A stretch of DNA of 18,728 nt, from assembly GCA_039714855.1 (NCBI GenBank), contig JBDLIL010000014.1, positions 1 through 18,728 of the forward strand, written 5' to 3'. Source of the stretch: JBDLIL01 sp039714855. Lineage in GTDB: Bacteria; Patescibacteriota; Microgenomatia; UBA1400; PJMF01. The position numbers were made by a program, and so were the translations under genes. The stretch's first letter is position 1. Every line of letters starts with the position of its first letter. Below are positions 12,644 to 18,728 of this stretch, one piece after another. The notes beneath the pieces were generated by a model that was not told the DNA's origin, ran no database searches, and saw only the letters and a program-made list of their open reading frames with translations.

Positions 12644-13798
12644 ATGTCCCTACCACTAGCCGCCCAACTTCGCCCTAAAAATCTGGATGAATTCATCGGC
12701 CAAGTTCACTTGGTGGGAAAAGATCAGCCTCTTCGCAAACTTATAGAAAGCAAACAAGTTTTTTCGATGATTTTCTGGGGACCTCCTGGTGTAGGTAAAA
12801 CCACTCTGGCCAGAATTATCGCCAATGAAACTGACAGAGAATTCATAGAACTCTCAGCCGTAAGTGCTGGCAAAGCTGACATTAGAAGTGTAATCAATGA
12901 TGCTCGCGCTGGTCAAAAACAATTAACAGAATCTTATAAAGCTCCAGTTTTGTTCTTAGATGAAATTCATAGATTCAATAAAGCTCAACAAGATTTTCTA
13001 CTCCCCTATGTAGAAAAAGGGGACATTGTTCTCATTGGCGCCACCACCGAAAATCCCAGCTTTGAAGTAATCTCGCCACTACTTTCTCGCACTAGAGTTT
13101 TTGTGCTCAAAGAATTGAGCGAAGATGAATTGGAAGAAATCATCGATAAGACAAGCAAAAAAATAAACAAAAAGACAAAAAACTGGCTTACTAATTATGC
13201 CAACGGTGATGCCCGCAAACTTCTCACTATCATAGATAATACACTGCAAATTTATAAAAAATTAGATATTAATAATTTAAAAAAAGCCTTGCAATCTAAT
13301 CAGCTGCGCTACGACAAGGGCGGAGAAGAACACTACAACACGATTAGTGCTTTTATAAAAAGTATGCGTGCTAGCAATATAGACGCTGCACTTTATTATT
13401 TAGCCCGCATGATAAATGCAGGTGAAGATCCCAAATTTATTGCCCGCCGCATGGTAATATTTGCCAGTGAAGATATCGGCCTAGCTCAGCCAACTGCGCT
13501 CGTAGTCGCCAACGCTGTCTTCGATGCGGTGCACAAAATTGGCTATCCCGAAGCTCAAATAAACTTGGCTCACGGAACAGCCTATCTATGCAAGGCTAAA
13601 AAAGATCGCAGTGCTTATGACGCATATTTTAAAGTTTTAGCTGATGTTAAAAAACACGGTAACTTAGCAATTCCTTTAGAATTGCGAAACGCGCCTACTA
13701 AACTCATGGGGTCTCTAGATTACGGCAAAGATTACAAGATGTATAATAAGAAAAGCTTATTGCCCAACAAATTACAAAATAAAAAATATTTTAAATAA
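12644..13798 (+). CDS. rarA: Replication-associated recombination protein A (RarA/MgsA)
   Basis: A 384-residue AAA+ ATPase that acts at stalled replication forks. PLAAQLRPKNLDEFIGQVHL at the N-terminus is the family hallmark. Walker A is GPPGVGKTTLARIIANET at 46-63, Walker B LFLDEIHRFNKAQQD, and sensor/arginine-finger region GATTENPSFEVISPLLSRTR. The C-terminal tetramerisation part includes YDKGGEEHYNTISAFIKSMR, DPKFIARRMVIFASEDIG and YPEAQINLAHGTAYL. The protein is complete but short at the C-terminus compared with E. coli RarA (about 447 residues). The stop is followed after two bases by mscL, so the two are probably co-transcribed. Confidence 0.95.
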   Translation: MSLPLAAQLRPKNLDEFIGQVHLVGKDQPLRKLIESKQVFSMIFWGPPGVGKTTLARIIANETDREFIELSAVSAGKADIRSVINDARAGQKQLTESYKAPVLFLDEIHRFNKAQQDFLLPYVEKGDIVLIGATTENPSFEVISPLLSRTRVFVLKELSEDELEEIIDKTSKKINKKTKNWLTNYANGDARKLLTIIDNTLQIYKKLDINNLKKALQSNQLRYDKGGEEHYNTISAFIKSMRASNIDAALYYLARMINAGEDPKFIARRMVIFASEDIGLAQPTALVVANAVFDAVHKIGYPEAQINLAHGTAYLCKAKKDRSAYDAYFKVLADVKKHGNLAIPLELRNAPTKLMGSLDYGKDYKMYNKKSLLPNKLQNKKYFK

Positions 13799-13800
13799 TT

Positions 13801-14103
13801 ATGAAAGGCTTTTTAAATTTTATTCGTGAACAAGGTGTGGTGGGATTGGCTGTTGGCTTTGTGTTGGGCGGCTCTGTTGCCAAGGTAGTCAGCTCATTAG
13901 TCAACGACATTATTAATCCGCTTTTAAGCATAGTTTTAGGTGCCACTGATAGATTTGAAGCCCTATCATTGCAAATTGGATCCATTCACATAAAATGGGG
14001 CAGTTTTGTTAGTGTCTTACTAGACTTTCTAATTATCGCAATAGTGGTTTATTCTGCTGTAAAACTTTTAAAACTAGATAAGTTGGATAGGAAGAAAAAG
14101 TGA
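13801..14103 (+). CDS. mscL: Large-conductance mechanosensitive channel, compact form
   Basis: A 100-residue MscL, forming a pentameric channel in the cytoplasmic membrane that opens under osmotic downshock. MKGFLNFIREQGVVGLAVGF and LGGSVAKVVSSLVNDIINPL give the N-terminal amphipathic helix and pore helix TM1 with its small-residue packing. TM2 is WGSFVSVLLDFLIIAIVVYS, followed by a short basic tail. E. coli MscL has 136 residues; here the extracellular loop between TM1 and TM2 is shortened and the cytoplasmic C-terminal helix bundle is almost absent. It starts two bases after the rarA stop with no ribosome site of its own. Confidence 0.93.
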   Translation: MKGFLNFIREQGVVGLAVGFVLGGSVAKVVSSLVNDIINPLLSIVLGATDRFEALSLQIGSIHIKWGSFVSVLLDFLIIAIVVYSAVKLLKLDKLDRKKK

Positions 14104-14154
14104 TCGCACACCGTATACTATTAAGTAAATAAATACTGTGTGTAATAATAAAAA

Positions 14155-15360
14155 ATGCCCACCGATATACCCATTACCTTTTATGAACGAGCTATTATTT
14201 TTGTTTTAAAACAAAACGCAGTTATAAAATTTCTAAAATTGCATTGGTTAAAATATTTCTCATCAAATTTCAATGTTGGAATTTCTATAAAAAAAGATAG
14301 TGGAAAATTAAGCGACGCATACCACGAAACAATTAAAGAAAAATTAAGTGAAATTGTCGATAAATTTAACCTTTCTTCTGAAATTAGAATTTCTTTTTTT
14401 TCTGATATAAAAACCTTTAAAAACAAAAAAGAAGCCATCAAATTCAGAAAAGAAAATGACCTAGACTTGCTCGTGTGGGGAAATTTCTCTTCAGAATCTT
14501 TAAAGCTTGATGGAGAAACAGTCATCGAACCAACTCTAAAGTTCACCTTTAAATACCCTGACAATAAAGATGGCCGGATTGGGAAATCATTTGGACGAGA
14601 ATTAAAATCTGTTTTGAAATCAAAAAAAATAAACCTCATTAAAGAGTCGAGCTCACTCACAGATTTAAAAATTCTTCCAGAAAAAGTTTTTGATATCTGC
14701 AGCTATATTGTGGGCGTATCATCACTACTTTACGGCAAAATTGACGCATCGGAAAAAATTCTAGAATCTTTATTAAAAAGAAATAAAAATGATCAAACAA
14801 ATTTTATTAAAGGAGTCAGAGCACATCTGAATAATATATATACTTACAGAATCAAAACACTAATTTTAGAGAAAGAAAACTATAAAAACCTTCTGTCAGT
14901 CTCAGAAAAAATGACTTCTTTAAATCCATCCTCTATTTCAGGGCTCACGGCAAAAGCCATAGCTCAATTTAACTCAGGTGAAATTAAAGAGTCTGAAAAA
15001 ACTGTTGCTCTTGTACAAAACAAATATCCCTCTGAGGATGTAACTAATATTAACGTGGCATTCTTCAGAATATTGCAAAAAAAATACAATCGAGCTTTGA
15101 AATATTACAAAAAACTATTAAGAAAAAAAGAGCTAGATGGCGGCATTAACCCCCTTCAGGTTGTCGAGTTTTTGGAAGACCAATATGATCTCAATAAGAA
15201 TGAAAAAGCGTACCTATTCGCCTCTGGACTCATAAACTTCAAGTTTGCTGATCTAAAAAGAGGAAAAGAACTACTAAAACAATTTATTAGAAGCTCAAAA
15301 AACATTGAACACTATAAAACAATGAGAAGATGTGCCAAAAAGCTAATAGACAATGGTTAG
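14155..15360 (+). CDS. TPR-like protein of unknown function
   Basis: A 401-residue protein. Residues about 35-165 may be an alpha/beta domain (SSEIRISFFSDIKTF, ENDLDLLVWGNFSSES, IEPTLKFTFKY) that recalls the TolB/FlgO-like N-terminal domains where a reported name such as LGADYVLWG appears; this is only a resemblance. From about 180 the sequence is helical with repeat-like pairs (YGKIDASEKILESLLKRN, SVSEKMTSLNPSSISGLTAK, KKYNRALKYYKKLLRKK), suggesting divergent tetratricopeptide repeats. No signal peptide is clear, though residues 9-30 are moderately hydrophobic. AATAAT lies five bases before the ATG, so leaderless expression is possible. I cannot assign a role from its neighbours. Confidence 0.75.
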   Translation: MPTDIPITFYERAIIFVLKQNAVIKFLKLHWLKYFSSNFNVGISIKKDSGKLSDAYHETIKEKLSEIVDKFNLSSEIRISFFSDIKTFKNKKEAIKFRKENDLDLLVWGNFSSESLKLDGETVIEPTLKFTFKYPDNKDGRIGKSFGRELKSVLKSKKINLIKESSSLTDLKILPEKVFDICSYIVGVSSLLYGKIDASEKILESLLKRNKNDQTNFIKGVRAHLNNIYTYRIKTLILEKENYKNLLSVSEKMTSLNPSSISGLTAKAIAQFNSGEIKESEKTVALVQNKYPSEDVTNINVAFFRILQKKYNRALKYYKKLLRKKELDGGINPLQVVEFLEDQYDLNKNEKAYLFASGLINFKFADLKRGKELLKQFIRSSKNIEHYKTMRRCAKKLIDNG

Positions 15361-15383
15361 ACAAATAACTATTTTGCCTAAGC

Positions 15384-15392
15384 TGCTATAAT
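15384..15392 (+). promoter_or_regulatory. Extended -10 promoter of the ECF-like gene
   Basis: TGC followed by TATAAT (15387-15392), eight bases before ATG 15401. No good -35 is seen. The spacing predicts a leaderless or nearly leaderless transcript. Confidence 0.65.
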
Positions 15393-15400
15393 ACAGCGAC

Positions 15401-15946
15401 ATGAAATACAAATCCCTCTTAAATCAATCACCAAAAATTATTTTAGGACTCTTGATCACCATGGGTTATAGGTTAATACCGGTGCGCCTGCCCAATGTGG
15501 AGCCTATTTTATGCACCACCATGCCCTTTGCTAAAAAGTATGGCAATTTAACTGGTTTTTTCTTTCCTTTTTTAAGCATCTTTATTTATGATTTATTAAC
15601 TAGTGGAATAGGGCAATGGACTTTTATCACTGCCACTACTTATGCGTTATTGGGCCTGGGCGCCAGCTATTATTTTAAAAATCGCGAAAGTAAAGCTATT
15701 AATTATTTAAAATATGCTATCTTTTCAACACTGATTTATGACGGCATCACTGGCCTAAGCATTGGTCCGCTTATGTTTGGTCAAAATTTCTCTGAGGCTT
15801 TTATCGGCCAATTACCCTTTACTGCTTACCACCTAGTTAGCAACATGATCTTTGCCGTTACCCTCAGCCCACTAATTTATAAATGGATAATTAGTAATAA
15901 AAAACTGGAATTTAATCCCTCGACTTCGCTCGGGACAAGTTTATGA
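15401..15946 (+). CDS. Putative ECF transporter S-component-like membrane protein
   Basis: A 181-residue hydrophobic protein with about five or six membrane segments. The pattern RLIPVRLPNVEPILCTTMPF, FFFPFLSIFIYDLLTSGIGQ, TFITATTYALLGLGASYYF and FTAYHLVSNMIFAVTLSPLI resembles substrate-binding S components of ECF vitamin transporters. These deliver vitamins to a shared ATPase module; substrate and partner are unknown, and no ATPase is in the window. The last eight residues (STSLGTSL) and the stop come from a dispersed palindromic repeat (15916-15941). The stop overlaps the start of the MazG-like gene by four bases (ATGA), so they are translationally coupled. Confidence 0.65.
   Translation: MKYKSLLNQSPKIILGLLITMGYRLIPVRLPNVEPILCTTMPFAKKYGNLTGFFFPFLSIFIYDLLTSGIGQWTFITATTYALLGLGASYYFKNRESKAINYLKYAIFSTLIYDGITGLSIGPLMFGQNFSEAFIGQLPFTAYHLVSNMIFAVTLSPLIYKWIISNKKLEFNPSTSLGTSL
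15916..15941 (+). repeat. Palindromic repeat forming the 3' end of the ECF-like gene
   Basis: TCCCTCGACTTCGCTCGGGA followed by CAAGTT. The ends TCCC/GGGA and the inner CGA/TCG can pair. I recall this TCGACTTCGCTCGGGACAAG-type sequence as a dispersed repeat in CPR and other genomes. It is read in frame as STSLGTSL and leads straight into the overlapping stop/start. Confidence 0.6.
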
Positions 15947-16290
15947 AAAAACAAAAAACTCTGCAACATTATGTAGATGAATATGCCAAAATTGGCAAGT
16001 TTCTTAATGAACGCTGGCCACTAAAAAGCAATCAGCAGCGCGTCTTTGCTCGCACCATGAAATTGGTAGAAGAGCTGGGTGAACTGGCCGATGAAATTCT
16101 GACCAGCATGAACTTGCAAAGAAAATCTAAGATCGCAAAATTTAGCCAACAAAATGTTGAGGATGAATTTGCCGATGTTTTAGCATCAGTACTACTACTT
16201 GGAAACGAATTGGGATTGGACGTAGAAGAAGTGTTAGAGAGAAAAATTCAGTTAACTAAATTGCGTTTTGGCATGAGCAAAAAAAAATAA
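15943..16290 (+). CDS. MazG-like nucleotide pyrophosphohydrolase
   Basis: A 115-residue all-helical protein with the metal-binding motifs of the MazG/all-alpha NTP pyrophosphatase fold: ExxE in VEELGELADEI (Glu44, Glu47) and ExxD in NVEDEFADVLASVLLLGNEL (Glu75, Asp78). Such enzymes hydrolyse NTPs or dNTPs to monophosphates and pyrophosphate, often clearing damaged nucleotides. The C-terminal VLERKIQLTKLRFG is common in this group. The start overlaps the upstream stop. It converges with the thermonuclease gene with only four bases between the stops, and no separate terminator is seen. Confidence 0.82.
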   Translation: MKKQKTLQHYVDEYAKIGKFLNERWPLKSNQQRVFARTMKLVEELGELADEILTSMNLQRKSKIAKFSQQNVEDEFADVLASVLLLGNELGLDVEEVLERKIQLTKLRFGMSKKK

Positions 16291-16294
16291 ATTT

Positions 16295-16831
16295 TTATTC
16301 CTGACACTTAGACCACAAACCCAAATTATTTTCTCTAGCCTTTCTCTCAGCTTCTCTAAGCTCATCTTGATATTTAATATCAGGCGGATAACTGCTGGCG
16401 TGAGCATAACCTTCTTCGACTAATTTTTTATTTATCATCTCGTCATCCAACCAAACATATCTCAGTAGTCTCGCATACCTATCAGTTTCACTAATATCTT
16501 TTTCTATGCTAATTATCTTATTTTCAACTAAATTTTTATTATACTCACTCGCTTCTTTGCCAAAACACTCCACACCCTTGCTGGGATGCTTAGTTTCCGG
16601 AGTATCTATGCCAATATATCTTAGCTTTCTACCATCAGATAGCTCTATAGTATCACCGTCTACAACTCTCTTAACTAAAACTTGTTCAAAACCCTGTTCA
16701 TCAGCAGTCCCTAATATTTGCGTATAGCTGTAGTTTTCTATCAATTCAGATAGTTCGGGAAAAACAAGGAGCAAACTCAATACAACTAGAGGAGCAATCA
16801 CGGAAAATGCTTTTTTAAAATTAAACTGCAT
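16295..16831 (-). CDS. Membrane-anchored or secreted thermonuclease (SNase family)
   Basis: A 178-residue staphylococcal nuclease homologue that should cleave DNA and RNA outside the cytoplasm. An N-terminal hydrophobic segment (AFSVIAPLVVLSLLLVF) after a basic start acts as signal peptide or anchor; no clear cleavage site is evident. All catalytic positions are kept: RYIGIDTPETKHP (equivalents of Arg35, Asp40 and Glu43) and DRYARLLRYVW (Arg87), with VVDGDTIEL before them. Cys89 and Cys175 may form a disulfide. ATG 16831 is preferred over the upstream start at 16855 because it begins directly before the basic region. It lies 44 bases after elp3 on the same strand and may be co-transcribed. 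A role in using environmental nucleic acids fits a host-dependent bacterium, as inference. Confidence 0.9.
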   Translation of the reverse strand: MQFNFKKAFSVIAPLVVLSLLLVFPELSELIENYSYTQILGTADEQGFEQVLVKRVVDGDTIELSDGRKLRYIGIDTPETKHPSKGVECFGKEASEYNKNLVENKIISIEKDISETDRYARLLRYVWLDDEMINKKLVEEGYAHASSYPPDIKYQDELREAERKARENNLGLWSKCQE

Positions 16832-16875
16832 ATTTCTACGGTAGTGGAAAAACAAAGTGCTCGCAAGAGTAAAAC

Positions 16876-18728
16876 CTATGTGTTCACAAACTGATACAAT
16901 TCACCGTCCTCAAACCCCTTCTTACGATAATATTCTTTAGTACCAATGGCTGATATTACACCTAGCCTCTTGTATCCTTGCATACTTGCCAACTCTTTAG
17001 CTCTCTCTATAAGCTGCGTCCCAAAACCCTTATGCTGCGCTACATCCTTCGACCTGTCCGCCGAAGCTTTAGCGTAGGTGGAAGCTTTGGTGAGGTTGCA
17101 GCCAATATTCTGCGCTGGTCCATATACATGAATTTCTCGGATCATTGCAGAACTCCCTAGTTCTTTGATAAACGAATTTTCTTTTGGCAAACTAAGTCTC
17201 AAAAATGCTAATAACCTATCATCAGGTGTCATCCCGGACTTGATCCGGGAAATAAATTGCAAAAATATCTCTTGGCTAACACTGGTTTCATATTTTACTT
17301 TTTCAAATTTAATATTATTAATATCAAATTCTTGGTTGCGAATTTCGCGGGCTCTAATATCTACAGATTCTTCACCAACCTTTTCCAAAGCTTGAGTAGC
17401 AATTTGCCTGAAATTTGTTTTCTTATTTCCCGCTACTATGTCATCTGAAGATATATCGCGAATTACACGAGTAAGCCGACAATATTCTGGGGTATTTTTT
17501 AGACTAAAAGTTACTACTTCTAGCAACTCTTCATAGCTATATGGCTGCCACTTTCCTGCATTAAAGTAGCTCATTAGCTCAGCACTTTTTATCAAAGAGC
17601 AAGGATAAACTTTTAATTCATCGGGTTTAAAATCGGGATCTTCAAAAAGACGCAAATAGTCTTCTTTGTCTTGTTCTACACTAGAGCCATAGAGATTCGC
17701 CATCCAATGAGCATGAATTTTAAAACCAGCTTGTCTTAGCAATTTAAATGCTTTTCTAGTTGCCGCCACATCGTGACCTCTGTGATTTTTTTTCAAAACA
17801 CTATCTTGCAAACTTTGCACGCCAATTTGGGTTTTAGTACAACCCAATTTTCTAAGTCTAATAATCTCTGCTTCACTAATATTATCAGGGCGAGTTTCCA
17901 AAGCCAAACCTACACAGCGAATATTAGTAGTCTCGTTAACTTTTTGTTGCGCAAATAATTCATCCCAACCGGCAGTTTGCAGCTTATCTAATCCCAATTG
18001 CTTTTCCGGCGCCACGTATAGTTTAGAAATAATATTATTATAATTTTTATCTTGCTTATTAATTATTTTTTGTTTATTACTAACTGCTTTTTTATTTCTA
18101 TCTGGTTTATCAGTCAACGAAAATTTACCCATTCGCTTTAATTCGCTAGAAACTTTTTTATAATTATCTAATATTTGATATCTAATATCCTTATTTCCAA
18201 AATCATTTAGTGCCCTAAAGCATTCTTTAATAAACCAAATTTGATATTCTTCTGGGTAAAAACTCCAAGTGCCACCCAAGACAATAAGCTCAGCTTTATC
18301 TACATTGTGACCCATGTTGTGAAGGGCTAATAAGCGATTATAAGTTTGCAGATAGGGGTCAAACCAGTTGCGCTCAGCTCGCTGAGCTCCTGGTTCATCA
18401 GCCAAATAACTCTTGGGCATCCTGACGTCCGATGGGCAAAAAATACATTTGCCAGGGCAGGGGAAGGGTTTGGTGAGCACCGTAATTGGTGTCACGCCAC
18501 TAAGAGTCCTTACCGGTCTTTTAGTAATTTTTTTAATTAAATTACTATTAAGCTTTTTCAAGCCATGCCTGCCAGCAAGCTTTCTATAGCCCATGACAAT
18601 CTCAGACTTTTTAAACAAATTGCCATTTGCTTTGGGAAACTTTTTCTTTAGCTTCGCCAACTTAGCATCATTAATATTATTAATATCAATAAACTCAAGC
18701 TCTTTGAGAAGTTTAATTAAATTTTCTT
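16876..18728 (-). CDS. elp3: Elp3-type tRNA uridine-34 modification enzyme (radical SAM/GNAT), 5' end outside window
   Basis: Elp3 adds a carboxymethyl-type group to the wobble uridine of tRNA using SAM and acetyl-CoA. The radical SAM cluster motif is CPGKCIFCPSD, preceded by RPVRTLSGVTPITVLTKPFP and followed by MPKSYLADEPGAQRAERN, LIVLGGTWSFYPEEYQ and GVQSLQDSVLKKNHRGHD. The C-terminal acetyltransferase domain includes REIHVYGPA, HKGFGTQLIERAKELA and TKEYYRKKGFEDGELY. The frame stays open past TTG 18660 for 22 more codons (ENLIKLLKELEFIDINNIND) to the window edge, so that TTG is not the start and the gene is 5'-partial. Two dispersed repeats are read in frame: RIKSGMTP at 17228-17250 and KASTYAKASADRSKD at 17045-17090. 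Both lie between conserved blocks, so activity may be retained. Confidence 0.93.
   Translation of the reverse strand, partial: ENLIKLLKELEFIDINNINDAKLAKLKKKFPKANGNLFKKSEIVMGYRKLAGRHGLKKLNSNLIKKITKRPVRTLSGVTPITVLTKPFPCPGKCIFCPSDVRMPKSYLADEPGAQRAERNWFDPYLQTYNRLLALHNMGHNVDKAELIVLGGTWSFYPEEYQIWFIKECFRALNDFGNKDIRYQILDNYKKVSSELKRMGKFSLTDKPDRNKKAVSNKQKIINKQDKNYNNIISKLYVAPEKQLGLDKLQTAGWDELFAQQKVNETTNIRCVGLALETRPDNISEAEIIRLRKLGCTKTQIGVQSLQDSVLKKNHRGHDVAATRKAFKLLRQAGFKIHAHWMANLYGSSVEQDKEDYLRLFEDPDFKPDELKVYPCSLIKSAELMSYFNAGKWQPYSYEELLEVVTFSLKNTPEYCRLTRVIRDISSDDIVAGNKKTNFRQIATQALEKVGEESVDIRAREIRNQEFDINNIKFEKVKYETSVSQEIFLQFISRIKSGMTPDDRLLAFLRLSLPKENSFIKELGSSAMIREIHVYGPAQNIGCNLTKASTYAKASADRSKDVAQHKGFGTQLIERAKELASMQGYKRLGVISAIGTKEYYRKKGFEDGELYQFVNT
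17045..17090 (-). repeat. In-frame dispersed repeat in the GNAT domain of elp3
   Basis: On the minus strand it contains CCTACGCTAAAGCTTCGGCG followed by GACAGG, matching the repeat at 11219-11245. It encodes KASTYAKASADRSKD between HVYGPAQNIGCNLT and AQHKGFG. Family members normally have only a short linker between these blocks. Confidence 0.75.
17228..17250 (-). repeat. In-frame palindromic repeat in elp3
   Basis: The core TCCCGGACTTGATCCGGGA (17232-17250) has perfect 7-base arms and a 5-base loop; GTCA precedes it on the plus strand. This is the GTCATCCCGGACTTG-type repeat found in many bacterial genomes. On the coding strand it gives SRIKSGMT before PDDRLLAFLRL. Confidence 0.75.

Noticed and set aside
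1..18728. CRISPR arrays, rRNA, riboswitches or a replication origin
   Set aside because: No regularly spaced repeats, rRNA-like conserved blocks, known aptamer patterns or DnaA-box clusters were seen on reading; no covariance search could be run.

Overview
The window looks like a piece of an AT-rich, reduced bacterial genome, most likely from the Candidate Phyla Radiation (Patescibacteria). The evidence is indirect. There is a bacterial core (RarA, MscL, an RsuA/RluB-type pseudouridine synthase, bacterial tRNAs without encoded CCA). There is an Elp3-type radical SAM/GNAT enzyme and an archaeal-type CoA biosynthesis protein. Short dispersed repeats sit in frame inside genes, and many genes seem to lack a 5' leader. 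UGA is used as an ordinary stop, so this is not the UGA-glycine code of Gracilibacteria/Absconditabacteria. The exact lineage cannot be told from the sequence.

Positions 1 to about 8690 are an accessory, decaying region. It starts inside an IS5-family transposase (minus strand). That transposase abuts a Fic protein gene which seems to have lost its 5' end. Then come an AbiEii-type nucleotidyltransferase with a small upstream partner, a broken NYN-domain gene, a broken pRiA4b ORF-3-like gene and a second Fic gene (minus) with one in-frame stop. Next are a RelE-type toxin with its HTH antitoxin, a LAGLIDADG protein lacking the catalytic acids, two hypothetical genes disturbed at homopolymer runs, a relic of a second AbiE cassette, and an AAA ATPase of the DUF4143 type. 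Four same-orientation copies of a repeat containing GGTTCTAACAAAGTCCC or a variant (copies A-D) separate these modules, and each lies just upstream of a plus-strand gene or gene remnant.

Positions 8700-18728 are tidy chromosome: low-affinity iron permease family protein, a PIG-V-like membrane mannosyltransferase, RluB-type pseudouridine synthase, an HNH gene with tRNA-Leu, tRNA-Pro and tRNA-Gly on the minus strand, and a fusion of archaeal-type phosphopantetheine adenylyltransferase with GTP-dependent dephospho-CoA kinase. Then follow RarA and MscL in tandem, a TPR-like protein, an ECF S-component-like membrane protein overlapping a MazG-like pyrophosphohydrolase, a membrane-anchored thermonuclease, and the 5'-truncated (window edge) elp3.

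The most notable things are: (1) about nine genes whose -10 box lies only 6-8 bases before the start codon, including a 22-base divergent region with overlapping -10 boxes, which predicts leaderless mRNAs; (2) the fused archaeal-type CoA enzyme; (3) three different palindromic or dispersed repeats incorporated in frame into coding sequences; (4) the repeat family that punctuates the toxin/Fic/ATPase modules; (5) several single-stop or single-base lesions that may be decay, phase variation or sequence error.
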